Below, piece after piece: positions 1 to 7,747 of a DNA stretch of 36,518 bases. Position 1 is the first letter of the stretch, and each line of letters starts with the position of its first letter. The notes under the pieces are model-generated. The model saw only the letters and a program-made list of their open reading frames with translations, was not told the DNA's origin and ran no database searches. The position numbers and the translations under genes were made by a program. The DNA lies in assembly GCF_026913015.1 (NCBI RefSeq), contig NZ_JAPTYD010000036.1, positions 1-36,518 of the forward strand, written 5' to 3'. The stretch is from Paracoccus benzoatiresistens (GTDB lineage: Bacteria; Pseudomonadota; Alphaproteobacteria; Rhodobacterales; Rhodobacteraceae).

Positions 1-244
1 AGAATCTCGTTAGCCTGGCGCAGTTCCCGGTTCTCCCGCTCGAGCGACCTCATCCTCTCGGCCATGGCGCTGGGAATGCCTGCGCGTCTGCCACTGTCGA
101 CCTCGGCCTTCTTGACCCACTCGTTCAGCGTGTTCGCGGAACAGCCGATCTTCGCGGCGATAGACGTGATCGCCTGCCACCGAGAACCATCCGCACGGCG
201 CGCTCGCGGACTTCAGGGGAAAACTTGTTCGTGGTCTTGCTCAT
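1..244 (-). pseudogene. IS3-family transposase OrfA, frameshifted and partial
   Basis: OrfA is the helix-turn-helix subunit of IS3-type transposases. From the ATG at 244 the protein begins MSKTTNKFSPEVRERAVRMV. It then leaves frame near base 186, and the usual continuation (RWQAITSIAAKIGCSANTLN, then a leucine/arginine-rich coiled coil containing SLERENRELRQANEIL) is found in another frame down to base 1. About seven residues normally seen between the two blocks are absent, which fits a deletion of roughly 20 bases. Frame +1 meets a stop soon after the junction, so no full OrfA is made from this copy unless the break is bypassed. The family call is firm; the deletion size is inferred from memory of related OrfA proteins. 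Confidence 0.75.
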
Positions 245-268
245 GATGCTCCATCCTACTCAGGAGTT

Positions 269-297
269 GGAGCCTCCGGCAAACCTGGGGCGGTTCA
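269..297 (-). repeat. IS3-family terminal inverted repeat
   Basis: Read on the minus strand, 297 to 269 gives TGAACCGCCCCAGGTTTGCC followed by GGAGGCTCC. This is the classic outer end of many alphaproteobacterial IS3-family elements. It marks the boundary between mobile DNA and the interrupted epimerase gene, whose surviving reading frame begins one or two bases further on. Confidence 0.75.
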
Positions 298-298
298 T

Positions 299-967
299 AG
301 CGACCGCCGACTTGTCCCGAACACCGACCGGGATAGGCATTACCTGCATGGCGAGGGCTGGCGTTCCGAATGGCGGGTGGCCGAACAGGCCGCTGACCGT
401 GTGGTGCTGACCCATTCGCATGACGGCAGCGCGCTGCCCTATGTTTATGATGCGCGGCAGGAACTGACCGTGACCCCCGATGGCTTGGACATGGCGATGT
501 CGGTCACGAACCGGGGGCAAGCAATGCCGTTCGGGATTGGCTGGCATCCCTTCTTCCCCATGACGCCAGCGACCACGCTGCAAATCGAGACCGGCGACAT
601 GCTGGCCGAGGAAGACGGTTGGCTTGCGGGTGAACCCGGCCCTGTGCCGGCGGACCTGGATTTTTCGGTTCCGCGCGGTCTGCCCCGCCGCTGGGTCAAC
701 AACGGCTTCGACCACTGGTCGGGCCGCGCTGTCATCACCTGGCCCGAACGCCAGACGACATTGCGGATCAAGGCCGACCCGGTGTTCGGCAGCATGTTCC
801 TTTTCGTATCGGACCAGTCGTTTGATCCCGATTATCAACGGGATTACTTCGCGCTGGAGCCCATGAGCCATCTGGCGGGGGGGCATGGGCGTTCCGACCT
901 GGGTGGACTGAGGGTGCTGGAAGCGGGCCAGAGCCTCGGCGGCAGCGTTCGCCTGAGAGTGATCTGA
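299..967 (+). pseudogene. Aldose 1-epimerase (galactose mutarotase), 5'-truncated by IS
   Basis: Mutarotases interconvert the alpha and beta anomers of aldoses. The open frame starts directly at the IS end (about 299) with no start codon of its own and reads through NTDRDRHYLHGEGWRSEW, the HG-containing segment that normally lies some 70 residues into the protein. It then continues through GIGWHPFF and RDYFALEPMSH to a stop at 967. The remainder (about 222 codons) compares with roughly 290 residues for the family, so the N-terminal beta strands are missing. A GTG at 377 could start a shorter protein, but it would lack the HYLHG motif. Expression as a functional enzyme is unlikely. The gene is convergent with the aminotransferase that follows. 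Confidence 0.8.
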
Positions 968-990
968 CAGAGAAAGCCTCGATCAGCTGG

Positions 991-2229
991 TCAGCCCTCC
1001 CCGGCCTTGTGCATAAGCGTCGCGCAAGCCCGGGCGATGCATGCGAGAGCCTCGCCCAGTTCGTCGTCCGAGGTGGCATAGCTGACACGGAAATATCCCG
1101 GCAGTCCGAAGCAGGCGCCCGGCACCACCGCCACGTCGGCTGCCTCCAGCAGCCAGGCGCAGAGGTCGCGATCACTGTCCAGGCGCATGCCCTGCAGCGT
1201 GACGCAGCCGATCAGTCCTTCACAGCTTGCAAAGGCATAAAAGGCACCTTCCGGCTTGCGGCAGGTGATGCCCTGGATTGCGTTCAGCCCGTCCACCACC
1301 AGATCGCGGCGGGCGGCAAAGCTGGCGGTGCGCCCGGCCAGGAAATCCTGCGGCCCGTCCAGCGCGGCAATGGCGGCCGCCTGCGTGACCGAGGAAGGAC
1401 AGGAGGTGGATTGGCTTTGCACGACCGCCATGGCCGCGATCAGCGGTGCGGGACCGCCCGCATAGCCAAGCCTCCAGCCCGTCATGGCATAGGCCTTGGA
1501 CACCCCGTTGACGGTCAGGCAGCGTTCCCGCAGCCCGGCATCCAGCGCGGCAGGGGTCACATAGCGGAAGCCGTCGTAAAGGATATGCTCGTAGATGTCG
1601 TCGACCATCAGCCAGACATGCGGGTTGCGATGCAGGACCCCGATCAGCGGGCGATAGTCGTTCTCGCCATAGGCGCTGCCTGTCGGATTGGAGGGCGAGT
1701 TGAGCAGAAGCCAGCGGGTTCGCGGCGTGATCGCGGCTTCCAGGGCCTCGGGCGTCAGGCGAAAGCCGGTGCCCTCATCACAGGGCACGCCCACCGGCAC
1801 GCCACCGGCGATCCGCACGATGTCGAAGTAACTGGTCCAGCAGGGCGTCGGAATGATGACCTCGTCGCCCTCGTTCAGGCTGGCCATCATCGCGTTGTAG
1901 AGGATCTGCTTGGCTCCGGCGGCGGCTGTCACCTCGTCGGCCTTGAACTCCAGCCCGTTCTCGCGCCGGAACTTGTCACGGATGGCCCGCTTCATCTCGG
2001 GGCTGCCGTCAAGAACCGTGTACTTGGTCCGACCCTCGCGGATGGCCGCGACCGCCGCCTCCTTGATGTGATCGGGCGTGTCGAAATCCGGCTCGCCCGC
2101 ACCCAGGATGATGACCGGGCGGCCTTCCCGTTTCAGGGCACTGGCCCGCGCGGTGATCGCCAGGATCTCGGACACGCCAAGATCCGCGATCCGGTCCGCC
2201 GGGCGGAACGATCTGGTGCTGATATCCAT
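991..2229 (-). CDS. PLP-dependent class I aminotransferase, probable 2-aminoadipate aminotransferase
   Basis: A fold-type I aminotransferase of 412 residues, close to aspartate/aromatic aminotransferases. Visible landmarks are GAGEPDFDTP (about 43-52), NSPSNPTG (177-184), the VDDIYEH segment (209-215) and SKAYAMTGWRLGYAGG with the PLP-binding lysine at 245. It is the last gene of a minus-strand operon after hglS and the AmaB-like dehydrogenase, separated from the latter by 8 bases. An ATG at 2235 is also in frame, but GAGG at 2239-2236 sits 6 bases before the ATG at 2229, so the latter is preferred. Context suggests transamination of L-2-aminoadipate to 2-oxoadipate, the step between its two neighbours. 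The family alone would allow aspartate or another amino donor, so the substrate is inferred. Confidence 0.85.
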   Translation of the reverse strand: MDISTRSFRPADRIADLGVSEILAITARASALKREGRPVIILGAGEPDFDTPDHIKEAAVAAIREGRTKYTVLDGSPEMKRAIRDKFRRENGLEFKADEVTAAAGAKQILYNAMMASLNEGDEVIIPTPCWTSYFDIVRIAGGVPVGVPCDEGTGFRLTPEALEAAITPRTRWLLLNSPSNPTGSAYGENDYRPLIGVLHRNPHVWLMVDDIYEHILYDGFRYVTPAALDAGLRERCLTVNGVSKAYAMTGWRLGYAGGPAPLIAAMAVVQSQSTSCPSSVTQAAAIAALDGPQDFLAGRTASFAARRDLVVDGLNAIQGITCRKPEGAFYAFASCEGLIGCVTLQGMRLDSDRDLCAWLLEAADVAVVPGACFGLPGYFRVSYATSDDELGEALACIARACATLMHKAGEG

Positions 2230-2237
2230 GACCATCC

Positions 2238-3767
2238 TCAGATGTCGAAGACCACGCCCTGCGCCAGCGGCAGCTCGCGCGAGTAGTTGATGGTGTTGGT
2301 GGCCCGCCGCATATAGGCCTTCCAGGCGTCCGATCCGCTTTCGCGCCCGCCCCCCGTTTCCTTCTCGCCGCCGAAGGCCCCGCCGATCTCGGCGCCCGAG
2401 GTGCCGATGTTGACATTGGCGATCCCGCAATCGGACCCCGCCGCCGACAGGAACAGTTCGCTTTCCCGCAGGTCGGTGGTGAAGATCGACGAGGACAGCC
2501 CCGCGCCGACGGCATTGTGCTGTTCGATTACGTCGTCAAGGTCGCTGTAGCGCATGACATAGAGGATGGGCGCGAAGGTTTCCTCCAGCACCGGGCCGAC
2601 CTGGGCGGGCATCTCGATCAGGGCGGGCGTGACGTAGTATGCCGCCTCGGGTCCGGCGTCGGTCACACGGGTGCCGCCATGGACGACGCCGCCCTCGGCC
2701 TTGGCAGCCTCGATTGCCGCCTGCATCCCCTCGAATGCCTGCCTGTCGACCAGCGGCCCCACCAGCGCCTGCGTGGTCAGCGGATTGCCGACCGGGACCG
2801 AGCCATAGGCCTTGATCAGCCCCGGCACCAACTGGTCATAAAGGCTGTCATGCACGAACAGACGCCGCATCGTCGTGCAGCGTTGACCGGCGGTTCCCAT
2901 GGCGGCGAAGGCGATGGCGCGCAGGGCCATGTCCAGATCGGCCGAGGGACAGACGATGCCCGCGTTGTTGCCGCCCAGTTCCAGGATCGAGCGGCCGAAG
3001 CGCGCCGCGACCCGGGGTCCGACTTGCCGGCCCATCCGGGTCGAGCCGGTGGCCGACACCAGGGCCACGCGCGGATCATCGACAAGCGCCTCTCCGGTTT
3101 CCCGGCCACCGATAACGACCTGGCTCAGGCTGTCAGGCGCATCGCCGAAAAGGGCCAGTGCGCGATCCAGGATGGCCTGGCATGCCAGCGCCGTCAGGGG
3201 GGTCTTTTCGGAAGGCTTCCAGACGACCGGATTGCCGCAAACCAGAGCCAGCGCAGCGTTCCAGGACCAGACCGCCACGGGGAAGTTGAAGGCCGAGATC
3301 ACACCGACGACGCCCAGCGGATGCCAGGTTTCCATCATGCGATGGCCCGGCCGTTCGGTTGCGATGGTCAAGCCGTAGAGCTGACGGGACAGGCCGACGG
3401 CAAAGTCGCAGATGTCGATCATCTCCTGCACCTCGCCTGCCCCTTCGGACGGGCTCTTGCCGGCCTCGATCGAGACAAGGCGGCCCAGGTCGTCCTTGGC
3501 CGCGCGCAGTTCCTCGCCCAGCAGGCGCACCAGTTCTCCCCGGCCGGGCGCGGGAACGTTGCGCCATGTGCGAAACGCCGCCGCGGCACGAGCGATGGCG
3601 GCCCTGGTTGCCTCCGCATCATCCTGCGCAAGGCTGGCGATCTGCTGTCCCGTGACAGGGCTGAAGCTGGCCATGTCGCCGGCCTCCAGGATCCGCGCCT
3701 CGACGCCCAGCCTGCCCAGCAGCGATTGCACGTCCGCCTTCAGGTCCATCTGAAGCGCATCTTTCAT
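2238..3767 (-). CDS. amaB: L-2-aminoadipate semialdehyde / piperidine-6-carboxylate dehydrogenase (ALDH7 family)
   Basis: An NAD-dependent aldehyde dehydrogenase of 509 residues that oxidises 2-aminoadipate 6-semialdehyde (in equilibrium with piperidine-6-carboxylate) to L-2-aminoadipate in lysine breakdown. It has the ALDH7A1/AmaB hallmarks: SAFNFPVAVWSWN with Asn161, WKPSEKTP with Lys184, ELGGNN with the general-base Glu263, GTAGQRCTTMRRLF with the nucleophile Cys297, and the C-terminal GGEKETGGGRESGSDAWKAY block typical of this subfamily. The ATG at 3767 is preceded by AAGGAAG at good spacing. The frame stays open upstream into hglS, but that part is shadow. It lies between hglS (28-base gap) and the aminotransferase, which supports the lysine/aminoadipate role. 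The symbol follows the Pseudomonas enzyme. Confidence 0.88.
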   Translation of the reverse strand: MKDALQMDLKADVQSLLGRLGVEARILEAGDMASFSPVTGQQIASLAQDDAEATRAAIARAAAAFRTWRNVPAPGRGELVRLLGEELRAAKDDLGRLVSIEAGKSPSEGAGEVQEMIDICDFAVGLSRQLYGLTIATERPGHRMMETWHPLGVVGVISAFNFPVAVWSWNAALALVCGNPVVWKPSEKTPLTALACQAILDRALALFGDAPDSLSQVVIGGRETGEALVDDPRVALVSATGSTRMGRQVGPRVAARFGRSILELGGNNAGIVCPSADLDMALRAIAFAAMGTAGQRCTTMRRLFVHDSLYDQLVPGLIKAYGSVPVGNPLTTQALVGPLVDRQAFEGMQAAIEAAKAEGGVVHGGTRVTDAGPEAAYYVTPALIEMPAQVGPVLEETFAPILYVMRYSDLDDVIEQHNAVGAGLSSSIFTTDLRESELFLSAAGSDCGIANVNIGTSGAEIGGAFGGEKETGGGRESGSDAWKAYMRRATNTINYSRELPLAQGVVFDI

Positions 3768-3795
3768 GATTGTCTTCCTTGTGTAAGGGGGCGAG

Positions 3796-5187
3796 CTATT
3801 GCGCCGCGATGTCGGACCTGCCCAAGGTGGACAGGCAACGTGACAGCGAGCCATCCTGCAGGGACTGGTACAGTTCGAACTCGTCCTGCACCTTTGCGCC
3901 CAGATCGGCCTCGAAGCGATCGCGATTGGGGCTGGCCTGGAAATCCTGTGCCGCGTCGTCGCCAAGGTTGGACTGGAAGATCCCCGCCGCGCTGACCGGA
4001 AGGAAATCCTCGTAGGTGATCGGATCGGCCCGCAGGCAGCCGGCGGCAATCAGGGCCTCGACATCCATGTCGATCACGCTGTCGCCCAGGCTGTTTGCCT
4101 TTTCCGTCAGCGAGAACTCGAAGTAGCCCAGACCTTCGCGCCGGATGGCATCAAGGTCGTCCGGGAAGCCGGTGAAGCTCTGCCTGAGAGCCTCGATGTA
4201 ATCGGCCGCGTTGCTGCCGTCGGCCTTGGGCCGGACCTGGTCGCGCGCCTGCGTCAGCAGCCGGTCGTAAAGCGCCCGGCCCTTCGGCGTCAGCGCCTGA
4301 CCACGGGCTTCGATTTCTCCGAAGCGGGCCGTATGCTGACCCTTGTGTCCGTCGAAGCTGACCGCCTCGTCCAGCGCCTTGAAGGATGTCTGGCGCAGCA
4401 GGATCGGGCATTTGCGCGTGGGCGGCCCCTCGACCACGGCCTTCGGGCTGATGCCGCGCCGGGGCATCAGCTCCTGCACGGCGTCGATATCCAGGGTGCG
4501 GGGGGTCAGGTGGTTGATGTGCGGCCCGCGGAAGGACACCACGTCGGCGACCAGGCGATGCGCGTCATGCAGCCGTTGATACAGGTCCGGACCCACAAGC
4601 GCATCGGAATGCCAGCGGAAGGTTTCCAGCGCCTCGCGGACAAACTCTGCCGCCTCGTCCTCGTTCAGGCCGCCCTGAGTCTCGGAGCGTTCGATCAGGG
4701 CAAGACAGCGATCCGTGAAGATCCTGCGTGCATCAAGCAGCACTTGGGCTTCGTGGCGCAGACCGGGGTCCTCGATCAGGTCAAGGCGCAGCAGGGACGT
4801 GAAGACCCGGAAAGGATTGCGACGCAGCGCATCCTCGCCGATCGGGCGGAAGGCGGTGGAATGAACCGGCACGCCCGCCTCGGTCAGATCGTAGTAGCCG
4901 ACCGGCTCCATGCCCATCGCCGCAAACAGCCGCCGCATGGTCGACAGTTCCGCAGGCGTCCCCAACCGGATCGCCCCGTGCCGTTCCTCGGATACACGCG
5001 AAAGCTCACCCGTCCGTTGAAGCCGCCCCTCCAGGATGGGATCGCGTTGCAGCGCCTGCTGGTTCACATCCGCCACAAGCGTCATCAGCGTGCCATAGGC
5101 CGGCACTTCCTTGCGATACATGGCCGACATTGCCGCGGAAAACGCGGCGCGGATACGGTTCGGTGATGCAGATCCGGTCTTGGTCAT
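3796..5187 (-). CDS. hglS: 2-oxoadipate dioxygenase/decarboxylase (DUF1338, YdcJ/HglS family)
   Basis: A 463-residue DUF1338 protein. The characterised Pseudomonas putida member HglS is an Fe(II)-dependent enzyme that converts 2-oxoadipate to D-2-hydroxyglutarate in D-lysine catabolism. Numbering from the ATG at 5187, the likely metal ligands are His70 (in SEERHGAIR), His226 (in FRGPHINHLTPR) and Glu293 (in RFGEIEARG), with Arg74 as the probable substrate-binding arginine; these fall at nearly the same positions as in HglS as I recall it. A GTG immediately before the ATG is in frame, but GGGAG lies 7 bases from the ATG, which is chosen. It is the first gene of the operon, followed by the ALDH7 dehydrogenase and an aminotransferase, and is divergent from a LysR gene 100 bases away. 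Confidence 0.9.
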   Translation of the reverse strand: MTKTGSASPNRIRAAFSAAMSAMYRKEVPAYGTLMTLVADVNQQALQRDPILEGRLQRTGELSRVSEERHGAIRLGTPAELSTMRRLFAAMGMEPVGYYDLTEAGVPVHSTAFRPIGEDALRRNPFRVFTSLLRLDLIEDPGLRHEAQVLLDARRIFTDRCLALIERSETQGGLNEDEAAEFVREALETFRWHSDALVGPDLYQRLHDAHRLVADVVSFRGPHINHLTPRTLDIDAVQELMPRRGISPKAVVEGPPTRKCPILLRQTSFKALDEAVSFDGHKGQHTARFGEIEARGQALTPKGRALYDRLLTQARDQVRPKADGSNAADYIEALRQSFTGFPDDLDAIRREGLGYFEFSLTEKANSLGDSVIDMDVEALIAAGCLRADPITYEDFLPVSAAGIFQSNLGDDAAQDFQASPNRDRFEADLGAKVQDEFELYQSLQDGSLSRCLSTLGRSDIAAQ

Positions 5188-5287
5188 CACGCGGCTCCCA
5201 TGCTTGCCAGAAGGTTCAGTTGCGTCGATACAGGATCAATAGGCCGGTGAAACGCGCTGAATGCGACTGACTTGATGCGAGGACGGA

Positions 5288-6175
5288 ATGAAGTTGAGCC
5301 GCAGCCAGATGCCCGACCTGTCGGCGCTGCAGGCGTTCGAAGCCGCGGCACGGCATGGCAGCTTTACCCGTGCCGCGGTCGAGCTGAACCTGACGCAAAG
5401 CGCGATCAGCCGCCAGATCAAGGAGCTTGAGGCGCAACTGGGTGTCGCCCTGTTCGAGCGGATCCGTCAGCGGATCGTGTTGTCGAGTGCGGGCGAGCAG
5501 CTGCGCCCCGAAATCGAAAGCCTGCTGGCCGGGCTGGAGCACCTGACCCTGCGCGCTGCCAGCCGCCGCGACGTGACAGGCCACCTTGCGGTGGCGACGC
5601 TGCCCACTTTCGGCAGCCGCTGGCTGATGCCCCGCCTGCCGAACTTCCTGGCAGAACATCCGGGCATCCAGATATCGGTCCTGTCGCGCGACGGGCACTT
5701 CGATCTGGCGGAGGCGAGCGTGGACGTGGCCATCCATTACGGCAAGCCAGCCTGGCCGGGTGCAACCTGCGCATATCTTTGCGCGGAAACCGTTCTGCCG
5801 GTCGCGGCACCCGGATTGATCGGGGCCGATGGGACCTTCCCCGACGCGGCGCCGCTTTTGCACATGCAGTCGCGGCCCATGCAATGGCCGGAATGGCTGA
5901 CGGCCAATGGACAGGATGTCGTGCGCGGCTTCCAGGGCCATCGGTTCGACCAGTTCTCGCTGTTGATCGAGGCCACGGTGGCCGGCCTTGGCATGGCCCT
6001 TCTTCCCAGCTATCTGATCGAGCGGGAGATCCGCCAGGGTCTGTTGCGGATCATCCCCGGTCCGCCGTCGGTCACGGATGCGGCCTACTATGTCGTCATC
6101 CCCGATGAACGTGTCTCGGACCCGCTGCCCTCGGCCTTTCGGAACTGGGTCACCGGTCAGGTCGGATCGGGCTAG
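5288..6175 (+). CDS. LysR-family regulator (GcvA-like), divergent to the lysine operon
   Basis: A 295-residue LysR-type transcriptional regulator. The N-terminal winged helix-turn-helix covers about residues 10-70 (LQAFEAAARHGSFTRAAVEL, then TQSAISRQIKELEAQLG), followed by the linker helix and an effector domain of the GcvA subgroup (GHLAVATLPTFGSRWLMPRL, then GLGMALLPSYLIEREI). The ATG at 5288 follows GGACGGA. It is transcribed away from hglS with about 100 bases between them, the usual arrangement for a LysR controlling the neighbouring operon. A lysine-pathway intermediate such as 2-aminoadipate or 2-oxoadipate is a natural candidate ligand, but nothing in the sequence fixes this. No clear T-N11-A box was picked out in the short gap. 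Confidence 0.87.
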   Translation: MKLSRSQMPDLSALQAFEAAARHGSFTRAAVELNLTQSAISRQIKELEAQLGVALFERIRQRIVLSSAGEQLRPEIESLLAGLEHLTLRAASRRDVTGHLAVATLPTFGSRWLMPRLPNFLAEHPGIQISVLSRDGHFDLAEASVDVAIHYGKPAWPGATCAYLCAETVLPVAAPGLIGADGTFPDAAPLLHMQSRPMQWPEWLTANGQDVVRGFQGHRFDQFSLLIEATVAGLGMALLPSYLIEREIRQGLLRIIPGPPSVTDAAYYVVIPDERVSDPLPSAFRNWVTGQVGSG

Positions 6176-6384
6176 TCTGCCGCCTTGAAGACCCCGCCTC
6201 TTCACTCCGGTCGCAAGCGGGGCGGCAGGATCGCCTGCTGCGGGCCAGAAGAGTCCGAGCGCCAGCGCTCCCTGCCGGGGATATCGCTAGCCTATTTGCA
6301 CCAGACAAAGGGCTTGGGCTGGAAACTGCCGTTGCGCCGTCATAGATTGTCACGGGTGATACACGATGAGCAAGGAGCCGGGGC

Positions 6385-7110
6385 TTGTCTGAAACGCTGC
6401 GACGCTTTCCTTCGTCCAGCCTCGTGGGCGCCGCACTGGCGGGCGTGGTGATCTGCGCCTGGATCGCCCTGCACGTCTTTGCCGTGTGGCATCTGGACGC
6501 GACAGACGCGCCCGTCCTTGCGGTCGTTTGCCTGATCGGGCTGACCTGGCTGTCCGTCGGGCTGTTCATCGTCGCCCATGACGCGATGCATGGCGCGATC
6601 TTTCCGGGAAGCCCGCGGCTGAACAGGGCATTCGGGACTTTGGCGCTGCTGCTTTTCGCCGGGTTTTCCTGGCGCAAGCTGATCGTCAAGCACATGGCTC
6701 ATCACCGCCACGCCGGCACCGACGACGATCCCGACTTCAGCCGTGGCGGACCGGTCGCGTGGTATATCGCGTTCGTGCGCACCTATTTCGGCTGGCGCGA
6801 GTTCTGGGTGCTGGGCGGATCGGTGATCCTTTATGCGCTGATCCTCGGCCCACGCTGGCCTTATGTGGCATTCTGGGCCGTGCCTTCGATCCTTGCCTCG
6901 ATGCAGCTTTTCGTCTTCGGCACCTGGCTGCCCCACCGGCCGGGCCACGACGCCTTTCCCGATCGGCACAACGCGCGGTCCACCCGGTTCGGCGATCCGC
7001 TGTCGCTGCTGACATGCTTTCACTTCGGCGGCTATCACCATGAACACCACCTTTATCCGTCGGTGCCGTGGTGGCGGTTGCCTTCGACCCGGGAAAGGGG
7101 CGGGGCATGA
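6385..7110 (+). CDS. crtW: Beta-carotene ketolase (4,4'-oxygenase)
   Basis: A membrane di-iron ketolase of 241 residues that inserts keto groups at C4/C4' of beta-ionone rings (beta-carotene to canthaxanthin, zeaxanthin to astaxanthin). The fatty-acid-desaturase-type histidine boxes are clear: HDAMH (65-69), HMAHHRH (103-109) followed by AGTDDDPDF, and CFHFGGYHHEHH (211-222). The segment GTWLPHRPGHDAFPDRHNAR is close to Paracoccus CrtW. Hydrophobic segments flank the boxes. The start is a TTG at 6385 with AAGGAG seven bases upstream; the ATG at 6366 is out of frame and opens only an eight-codon frame. The stop overlaps the crtZ start. No crtY, crtI or crtB follows. Confidence 0.93.
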   Translation: MSETLRRFPSSSLVGAALAGVVICAWIALHVFAVWHLDATDAPVLAVVCLIGLTWLSVGLFIVAHDAMHGAIFPGSPRLNRAFGTLALLLFAGFSWRKLIVKHMAHHRHAGTDDDPDFSRGGPVAWYIAFVRTYFGWREFWVLGGSVILYALILGPRWPYVAFWAVPSILASMQLFVFGTWLPHRPGHDAFPDRHNARSTRFGDPLSLLTCFHFGGYHHEHHLYPSVPWWRLPSTRERGGA

Positions 7111-7634
7111 GCGTCCTGATGCCGATTGTCATCGTCGTCCTGACTGTCGTGGTCATGGAGGGCATCGCCTATTCGGTCCACCGCTGGATCATGCACGGCC
7201 CCCTTGGCTGGGGATGGCACAAGTCGCACCATGAGGAGACCCACGGCCCGTTCGAGAAGAACGATCTGTACGCCGTGGTCTTTGCCGTGATCTCGATCCT
7301 GCTGTTCGCGGTCGGCGGCGCCTGGTGGCCCTGGCTGTGGTGGGTCGCGGCCGGAGCGAGTGTCTATGGCGTGATCTACTTCGTCGTCCACGACGGCTTG
7401 GTCCACCAGCGCTGGCCCTTCCGCTATGTTCCCCGGCGTGGCTATTTCCGCAGGCTTTATCAGGCGCACCGGCTGCACCACGCGGTCGAGGGTCGGGATG
7501 ATTGCGTTTCCTTCGGCTTCGTCTACGCGCCGCCGGTCGAGGACCTCAAGGCGCGGCTCAAGGCCTCGGGCGTTCTGGCGCAGCGTCAGTCGCAGCACCG
7601 CGACGCCTGGCGGGCAGATCGCCCCGAGGAATAG
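7107..7634 (+). CDS. crtZ: Beta-carotene 3-hydroxylase
   Basis: A di-iron beta-ring hydroxylase of 175 residues, adding 3-OH groups to beta-carotene or canthaxanthin and so, together with CrtW, giving astaxanthin. The histidine motifs of the family are present: HRWIMH (25-30), HKSHHEETH (38-46), HDGLVHQRW (95-103) and HRLHHAVEGRDDCVSFGF (121-138), with three or four membrane segments between them. The ATG at 7107 shares ATGA with the crtW stop, so the two are translationally coupled. An upstream in-frame ATG at 7068 lies inside crtW and is not used here. A strong hairpin follows about 80 bases downstream, ending the operon. Confidence 0.93.
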   Translation: MSVLMPIVIVVLTVVVMEGIAYSVHRWIMHGPLGWGWHKSHHEETHGPFEKNDLYAVVFAVISILLFAVGGAWWPWLWWVAAGASVYGVIYFVVHDGLVHQRWPFRYVPRRGYFRRLYQAHRLHHAVEGRDDCVSFGFVYAPPVEDLKARLKASGVLAQRQSQHRDAWRADRPEE

Positions 7635-7711
7635 GCCGCTCATTTACCGGAGAGCCATCCGCCCGGATGCCAAGCAAGGGCGAGGGCGGCGTGAGCCGAG
7701 AAGGGCAGGGT

Positions 7712-7738
7712 CCCGCAGGCAGCCTTGCCGCCTGCGGG
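7712..7738. terminator. Hairpin between convergent crtZ and TRAP permease
   Basis: CCCGCAGGC (7712-7720) and GCCTGCGGG (7730-7738) form a perfect 9-bp stem with a 9-base loop. It sits between the ends of two convergent genes and so can serve both strands. There is only a short T run, so termination is inferred from position and stem strength. Confidence 0.6.
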
Positions 7739-7747
7739 TTGGCAAGG

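Larger units (their letters stand above)
1..297 (-). mobile_element. IS3-family insertion sequence, left end (cut by window edge)
   Basis: The left part of an IS3-family element, read on the minus strand and running out of the window at base 1. It has a terminal inverted repeat of the TGAACCGCCCC type ending at 297, then a short leader and the start of transposase orfA at 244. The element abuts the 5'-truncated aldose 1-epimerase remnant directly, so it most likely entered that gene. The orfA frame is broken, so this copy is probably not autonomous. OrfB and the other end are not visible, so neither the target duplication nor the exact IS name can be given. Confidence 0.8.

Noticed and set aside
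2517..3995. Plus-strand open frame of 492 codons opposite the ALDH7 gene
   Set aside because: No recognisable domain; the minus-strand ALDH has all catalytic motifs.
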